From CAVOEB01 sp965249645 (GTDB lineage Bacteria; Pseudomonadota; Alphaproteobacteria; UBA828; JAPUJA01): 64,000 bases of DNA. The stretch is taken from NCBI GenBank assembly GCA_965249645.1, contig CBDFML010000011.1, positions 434,001 through 498,000 of the forward strand, read 5' to 3'. Made by a program: the position numbers and the translations under genes. The notes beneath the pieces were generated by a model. That model ran no database searches, had not been told where the DNA came from, and saw only the letters and a list, made by a program, of their open reading frames with translations. Within the stretch, counting starts at the first letter, position 1. Every line of letters starts with the position of its first letter. Below are positions 59,458 through 64,000 of this stretch, piece after piece.

Positions 59458-61107
59458 TCAATTGCCCGTCTCGAGCAGGCGCCGTGCAATGATTTGGGCC
59501 TGGATCTCGGCGGCGCCCTCGAAGACGTTGAGGATCCGCGCGTCGCACAGCACCCGGCTGATTTCGTACTCCTCGGCGTAGCCGTTGCCGCCGTGAATCT
59601 GCACCGCCGCGTCGGCGCCCGCCCAGGCGACCCGTGCGGCGAGCAACTTGGCCATGCCCGCCTCCATGTCCGAGCGCGTTCCCGCGTCCTTTTCGCGGGC
59701 CGCGAAATAGGTCAGTTGGCGGGCCATCATGGTCTCGGTGGCCATCCAGGCGAGCTTGCGCCAAACCCGCGGAAAAGCATAGATCGGCTTGCCGAACTGG
59801 ACCCGGTCCTTGGCGTAGGCAAGCCCGATCTCGAGCGCGCTCTGGGCGACACCCACGGCGCGCGCCGCGGTCTGGATGCGCACCGCCTCGAAGGTCTGCA
59901 TCAGCTGCTTGAAGCCGGCACCCTCCGCGGCCCCGAGCAGGCCCTCGGCGGCGACCTCGAAGTTATCGAAGCCGATCTCGTATTCCTTCATGCCGCGATA
60001 GCCCAGCACCGGAATTTCCGTACCGCTCATGCCCGGGGCGGGGAACGGCTCGGCGTCCGTGCCCCGCGGCTTTTCGGCGAGAAACATCGAGAGCCCCCGA
60101 TAGCCTGCTTCACAGGCGTCGGTGCGCACGAGCAGGGTCATCAGGTCGCTCCGCGCACCGTGGGTGGTCCAGGTCTTGTTGCCGGTGACGCGGTAGACCT
60201 CGCCGTCTTTCACCGCCCGGGTCTTCAGACTGCCCAGGTCCGAGCCGGTGCCCGGTTCGGTGAACACCGCGGTGGGCAGCACCGTGCCCGCGGCGAGGCC
60301 GGGCAGCCATTTCTCTTTCTGGGCGTCTGTGCCGGCCAGCGCGATCAGCTCGCCCGCGATTTCGGCCCGGGTGCCAATGGAGCCGACCGAAAGCCAGCCG
60401 CGCGACAGTTCTTCCGTGACCACGCAGATCGCGATCTTGCCCAGGCCCAGCCCGCCATGCTCTTCCGCGATGGTCACCCCGAACACGCCAAGCTCGGCCA
60501 TCTCCTCGATCACCTCGATGGGAATCAGCACATCCGCGCGGTGCCAGGCCTGCGCGTTGGGCCGGATACGCTCTTCGGCAAAGCGGTGCATCTGCCCGCG
60601 CATGGCGTCGAGCAGGTCGTCGAACAGGCCGGTTTCGCCGAAGTGGTGAGCGTCCTCGATTGCCACCGCTATCGCGTGCAAGGTCGCATCCGCCGTACCC
60701 TCGGCGATCAACCGGGCGACGGGCTCGGCCGTCAGCGGCGCAAGCTCCGCATCGCTTAAGGCCAGGTCGCGGGGCCGCGCGACCTCAACCTGGCTCATGG
60801 CGATGCCGCCGGAAATCTGGGCGAGATATTCGCCGTACCCCGCGCGCAAAATCGCCTGCTCCAACGCGCCGAATTTGCCCTCGGCGTCGAGCCGTTCGGC
60901 CCAGCCCAGGGTCTGGCGCAGGGTTTCCACGTAGGTTGCCAGCCAGGCCAGCCCGTGGGCGGCGAACTGGCCCACTTCGAGCGCCGCGCCGTCGACCTTG
61001 CCCTGGGCCGCGAAGCGGGCGGTCGCCTTGGCGCGGGCCGCAACGACGATACGCTCGGCGGCGTCGAGGCCCGCACGCGCGGTGCTGAGCAGGGCGGCGG
61101 CGGTCAT
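59458..61107 (-). CDS. mcd: (2S)-Methylsuccinyl-CoA dehydrogenase
   Basis: A 549-aa acyl-CoA dehydrogenase with an N-terminal extension of about 150 residues before the usual fold, the mark of Mcd compared with ordinary 380-aa enzymes. TAVFTEPGTGSDLGSLKTRA and VYRVTGNKTWTTHGARSD bind FAD, and QIHGGNGYAEEYEISRVLCD (C-terminal) carries substrate and FAD contacts. It oxidises methylsuccinyl-CoA to mesaconyl-CoA in the ethylmalonyl-CoA pathway. Adjacent ccr and divergent ecm confirm the assignment. Electrons would go to EtfAB. Confidence 0.9.
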   Translation of the reverse strand: MTAAALLSTARAGLDAAERIVVAARAKATARFAAQGKVDGAALEVGQFAAHGLAWLATYVETLRQTLGWAERLDAEGKFGALEQAILRAGYGEYLAQISGGIAMSQVEVARPRDLALSDAELAPLTAEPVARLIAEGTADATLHAIAVAIEDAHHFGETGLFDDLLDAMRGQMHRFAEERIRPNAQAWHRADVLIPIEVIEEMAELGVFGVTIAEEHGGLGLGKIAICVVTEELSRGWLSVGSIGTRAEIAGELIALAGTDAQKEKWLPGLAAGTVLPTAVFTEPGTGSDLGSLKTRAVKDGEVYRVTGNKTWTTHGARSDLMTLLVRTDACEAGYRGLSMFLAEKPRGTDAEPFPAPGMSGTEIPVLGYRGMKEYEIGFDNFEVAAEGLLGAAEGAGFKQLMQTFEAVRIQTAARAVGVAQSALEIGLAYAKDRVQFGKPIYAFPRVWRKLAWMATETMMARQLTYFAAREKDAGTRSDMEAGMAKLLAARVAWAGADAAVQIHGGNGYAEEYEISRVLCDARILNVFEGAAEIQAQIIARRLLETGN

Positions 61108-61138
61108 GGGGCTGCGGATCGGGGGCGGGGCCGCGGGC

Positions 61139-62422
61139 TCACGCCTCGCGGGCGTCCTCGAGGGTGCGCAGGCCCGGGCGTTTGGCCTGGACGAGCACCG
61201 CCATGTTGCCGGGCAGATGCTCGTTCTTCATCATCTTGGTATGTGCGCGCGGGATGTCGTTCCAGGCGAACACCTCCGACATGCAGGGGTCGATCCGGCG
61301 GTCGATCATCAGGCGGTTGGCCTGGCTCGCCTGCAACAGGTTGGCGAAATGGCTGCCCTGGATGCGTTTCTGGCGCATCCAGACGAAGCGCGCGTCCATG
61401 GTCAGGTTGTAGCCCGTGGTCCCGGCGCAGAACACCACCATGCCGCCGCGCTTGACCACGATGCAGCTCACGGGAAAGGTCTGCTCGCCGGGATGCTCGA
61501 ACACCAAGTCGACGTCGACGCCCTTGCCCGTGATGTCCCAGATGGCGCGGCCGAATTCGCGCAACTTCTTGGTCCAGGTGCCGTAGGCGTCGGCGTCGGT
61601 GACGTCGGGCATGCGCCCCCAGCAGTCGAACTTGGAGCGGTTGATCGTCGCCTTGGCGCCGAGCGAGAGGACGAACTCCTCCTTGGCGTCGTCGGAGATT
61701 ACCGCCAGCGCGTTGGCCCCGCCGGTCGCGACCAACTGCACCGCCATCGAGCCGATGCCCCCGGCGGCGCCCCACACCAGCACGTTCTGGCCCGGTTTGA
61801 GGGTGTGCGGCCGGTGGCCGTAGAGCATGCGGTACGAGGTCGCCAATGTGAGCGTGTAGCAGCCGCTCTCCTCCCAGCTCAGGTGGAGCGGGCGGGGCAT
61901 GAGCTGGCGCGACTGGACCCGGGCGAACTGGGCGAACGAGCCGTCCGGCGTCTCGTAGCCCCAGATCCGCTGCGAGGGCGAGAGCATCGGGTCGCCGCCG
62001 TTGCACTCCTCGTCGTCGCCGTCGTCCTGGTTGCAGTGAACCACCACCTCGTCGCCCACCTTCCAGCGGGTCACCCGCCGGCCGACCGCCCAGACGATGC
62101 CCGACGCGTCCGAGCCCGCGACGTGGTAGTCCGCCTTGTGCACGTCGAACGGCGAGATCGGCTTGCCCAGCGAGGCCCACACGCCGTTGTAGTTCACGCC
62201 CGCGGCCATCACCATGATGAGCACCTCGTCGGCGTCGATCGGGGGCGTCTCGACGACCTCGATCTGCATCGCCTCCTCGGGCTCGCCGTGCCGCTCGCGC
62301 CGGATCGCCCAGGCGTGCATCTTGGCCGGCACATGGCCCAGCGGCGGGATCTCGCCGACCTCGTAGAGGTCCTTCTTCGGCCCCTCGTCGTCGAGTTCCA
62401 CGGCTTGCGCGGATTCGCTCAT
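61139..62422 (-). CDS. ccr: Crotonyl-CoA carboxylase/reductase
   Basis: A 427-aa MDR-superfamily enzyme. PKKDLYEVGEIPPLGHVP and MHAWAIRRERHGEP are typical of Ccr; the NADPH motif is VLVWGAAGGIGSMAVQL, and DLVFEHPGEQTFPVSC and KRIQGSHFANLLQASQAN are Ccr signatures, the latter containing a catalytic-site histidine. It carries out reductive carboxylation of crotonyl-CoA to ethylmalonyl-CoA, the key step of glyoxylate-independent acetate assimilation. The ATG at 62422 follows AGAGAAG; the frame is open to 62644 but that region is intergenic. mcd follows after 31 bases. Confidence 0.95.
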   Translation of the reverse strand: MSESAQAVELDDEGPKKDLYEVGEIPPLGHVPAKMHAWAIRRERHGEPEEAMQIEVVETPPIDADEVLIMVMAAGVNYNGVWASLGKPISPFDVHKADYHVAGSDASGIVWAVGRRVTRWKVGDEVVVHCNQDDGDDEECNGGDPMLSPSQRIWGYETPDGSFAQFARVQSRQLMPRPLHLSWEESGCYTLTLATSYRMLYGHRPHTLKPGQNVLVWGAAGGIGSMAVQLVATGGANALAVISDDAKEEFVLSLGAKATINRSKFDCWGRMPDVTDADAYGTWTKKLREFGRAIWDITGKGVDVDLVFEHPGEQTFPVSCIVVKRGGMVVFCAGTTGYNLTMDARFVWMRQKRIQGSHFANLLQASQANRLMIDRRIDPCMSEVFAWNDIPRAHTKMMKNEHLPGNMAVLVQAKRPGLRTLEDAREA

Positions 62423-62588
62423 GGCTGACTTCTCTTTTGTCCGGTCCGGCCTGGCCGGCCGGGCGGTGCGCCCTTGATGGCTTGCAACGTTACGATTCGA
62501 TGACTGGCGGGAGGGTTCCAATCTTTGCCTCCATTTGCAAGATTTTTTTGCGATGCAGCATTTTTCGTCATGCCGTAATATGCCGGGC
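62423..62588. promoter_or_regulatory. ccr-ecm divergent control region with TTTGC half-sites
   Basis: The 166-base gap between the divergent ccr and ecm genes contains TTTGCCT (62524), TTTGCAA (62534-62540) and TTTGCGA (62547-62553), the last two 13 bases start to start. ScfR/PccR-type acyl-CoA regulators of alphaproteobacteria bind paired TTTGCAA motifs. The match is close but the spacing is one base longer than the motif I recall for PccR. Confidence 0.4.
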
Positions 62589-64000
62589 ATGAGCGAGACC
62601 GACCCCAGCCTGATCCCGCGCGACAAGCCGTGGCTGATGCGCACCTACTCGGGGCACAGCACCGCCGCCGCGTCGAACGCGCTCTACCGCACCAATCTTG
62701 CGCGCGGCCAGACCGGGCTGTCGGTCGCCTTCGACCTGCCGACCCAGACCGGCTACGATTCCGATCACCCCCTCGCCCGGGGCGAGGTCGGCAAGGTCGG
62801 CGTGCCGATCGGCCATCTGGGCGACATGGAGACCCTGTTCGAGGCCATCCCCCTCGATAAGATGAACACCTCCATGACGATTAACGCCACAGCGCCCTGG
62901 CTGATGGCGCTTTACATAGCTGCCGCCGAAAAACCGGGCATCGCGCGCGACGCGCTCTCGGGCACGGTGCAAAACGACATCATCAAGGAATATCTTTCGC
63001 GCGGCACCCACGTCTATCCGCCCAAGCCCAGCCTGCGGCTCACCACCGACGTCATCGCGTTTACCGCCGCCGAGGTCCCGAAATGGAACCCGGTCAATAT
63101 CTGCTCCTACCACCTCCAGGAGGCGGGAGCGACGCCTGTCGAGGAGCTTGCCTTCGCGCTCGCCAACGCCATCGCCGTGCTCGATGCGGTCAAAGCGCGC
63201 GGCGACGTCTCGGCCGAGGATTTCCCGCGCCTGGTCGGGCGCATCAGCTTCTTCGTCAACGCGGGCGTACGCCTAGTCACCGAGATCTGCAAGATGCGCG
63301 CCTTCGTCGATTTGTGGGACGAGATCACAGCCGAGCGTTACGGCGTCGAGGAGCCCAAGTTCCGCCGCTTCCGCTACGGCGTGCAGGTCAACTCGCTGGG
63401 CCTCACCGAGCAGCAGCCCGAGAACAACGTCTACCGCATCCTGCTCGAGATGCTGGCCGTGGTGCTCTCCAAGGACGCCCGCGCCCGTGCCGTCCAGCTC
63501 CCCGCCTGGAACGAAGCGATGGGCCTGCCCCGGCCGTGGGACCAGCAATGGAGCCTGCGCCTGCAGCAGATCGTCGCGCACGAAACCGACCTTCTGGAAT
63601 TCGACGACATCTTCACGGGCTCGCCCGTGATCGAGGCCAGGACCGCCGAGCTCGCCGCTGCCGCCCGCGCCGAACTGGCGGAGATCGAAAAAATGGGCGG
63701 CGCGCTCGAGGCCATCGAAAGCAGCTACATGAAGCGCCGCCTCGTCGAATCCAACGCCAAGCGGGTCAAGCGCATCGAATCGGGCGAGCATGTCGTGGTA
63801 GGGGTCAACGAATTTACCGAGAGCGCGCCCTCGCCGCTCACCGCCGAGGACGCCGACGCCTTTCTCGCCCTCGATCCGGACGCGGAAGATCAGCAGATCG
63901 CGCGGCTCGCCGCCTGGCGCGAATCCCGCGACGACGGCGCCGTCAAGAAGGCGCTCGCCGGCCTGACCAACGCGGCCACCGAGGGGCGCAACGTCATGGA
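62589..64000 (+). CDS. ecm: Ethylmalonyl-CoA mutase, N-terminal 470 codons (partial)
   Basis: An open frame runs off the right edge. MSETDPSLIPRDKPWLMRTY, GHSTAAASNALYRTNLARGQ, LSVAFDLPTQTGYDSDHPLA and LDKMNTSMTINATAPWLMAL are diagnostic of the B12-dependent acyl-CoA mutase family, in particular Ecm and methylmalonyl-CoA mutase large subunits. The position opposite ccr indicates ethylmalonyl-CoA mutase, which rearranges ethylmalonyl-CoA to methylsuccinyl-CoA for Mcd. The cobalamin-binding C-terminus lies outside. ATG 62580 (MPGMSET) is an alternative start. Confidence is high for the family and good for the specific substrate. Confidence 0.9.
   Translation, partial: MSETDPSLIPRDKPWLMRTYSGHSTAAASNALYRTNLARGQTGLSVAFDLPTQTGYDSDHPLARGEVGKVGVPIGHLGDMETLFEAIPLDKMNTSMTINATAPWLMALYIAAAEKPGIARDALSGTVQNDIIKEYLSRGTHVYPPKPSLRLTTDVIAFTAAEVPKWNPVNICSYHLQEAGATPVEELAFALANAIAVLDAVKARGDVSAEDFPRLVGRISFFVNAGVRLVTEICKMRAFVDLWDEITAERYGVEEPKFRRFRYGVQVNSLGLTEQQPENNVYRILLEMLAVVLSKDARARAVQLPAWNEAMGLPRPWDQQWSLRLQQIVAHETDLLEFDDIFTGSPVIEARTAELAAAARAELAEIEKMGGALEAIESSYMKRRLVESNAKRVKRIESGEHVVVGVNEFTESAPSPLTAEDADAFLALDPDAEDQQIARLAAWRESRDDGAVKKALAGLTNAATEGRNVM

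Noticed and set aside
59338..62428. Long plus-strand open frames (473 and 476 aa) opposite mcd and ccr
   Set aside because: Antisense shadows of well-identified genes with strong family motifs on the minus strand.
1..64000. CRISPR arrays, tRNA or rRNA genes
   Set aside because: Reading both strands I saw no regularly spaced repeats and no recognisable tRNA or rRNA sequence; a covariance search would be needed to be certain.

Overview
The window looks like part of an alphaproteobacterial chromosome, probably of the Rhodospirillales type. The supporting signs are high GC with frequent 4-base ATGA gene overlaps, occasional GTG or TTG starts, a CpdR-type receiver protein, an argH-lipoprotein-lysA operon, PhaR/PhaB polyhydroxybutyrate genes, an ethylmalonyl-CoA pathway cluster and a GTTC-N7-GTTC LexA-type box. 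The species cannot be named from the sequence alone.

Layout. 1-2.5 kb (minus): a cobalamin cluster (divergent cobS, cobC-like phosphatase, cobalamin-binding protein, start of another gene). 2592-5160: an IS21-family element that has truncated a glycosyltransferase. 5.1-9.1 kb (minus): gmhA, gmhB, fcl and gmd for nucleotide-activated heptose or fucose-type sugars. 9.6-18.3 kb: an exopolysaccharide export locus (secreted carbohydrate-binding-like protein, outer-membrane barrel, Wza, Wzz/tyrosine kinase, TPR-like protein, O-antigen ligase/polymerase) that is clearly decaying: one gene is split by an IS5-family element and the kinase gene has two in-frame stops. 18.3-19.4 kb: a macrodomain and a Nudix hydrolase gene, overlapping. 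19.5-31.7 kb: gamma-glutamyltransferase, Rid protein, panE, pyruvate carboxylase, acyl-CoA ligase, omega-aminotransferase and a PAS-GGDEF-EAL protein. 31.8-34.8 kb: PHB metabolism (phaR, phaC-like, phaB). 34.8-43.2 kb: housekeeping genes (metXW, chorismate mutase, hisC, tyrA, chaC). 43.3-55.5 kb: B12-dependent ribonucleotide reductase, plsC, ydcF, ftsEX, cpdR, lysA/lptM/argH, hbd and etfAB. 55.7-59.2 kb: an AT-rich island holding a broken SIR2-STAND defence-type gene, split by the second IS5-family copy. 59.2-64 kb: a HIG1-type small protein, then mcd, ccr and ecm of the ethylmalonyl-CoA pathway (ecm runs off the end).

How the parts fit. PhaB, Hbd, Ccr, Ecm, Mcd and EtfAB handle C4/C5 acyl-CoA thioesters: acetoacetyl-CoA is reduced and either stored as PHB or sent through crotonyl-CoA to ethylmalonyl-CoA and methylsuccinyl-CoA, with ETF as the probable electron acceptor of Mcd. 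Ecm and NrdJ both need adenosylcobalamin, which gives the cobalamin cluster at the left edge a metabolic purpose. The most interesting reading is the mobile-element history. Two near-identical 831-bp IS5-family copies in opposite orientation, each inside a host gene, plus one IS21 element without target duplication, three in-frame nonsense codons and a possible frameshift, show recent loss of both a surface-polysaccharide system and an antiphage-type SIR2-STAND gene.
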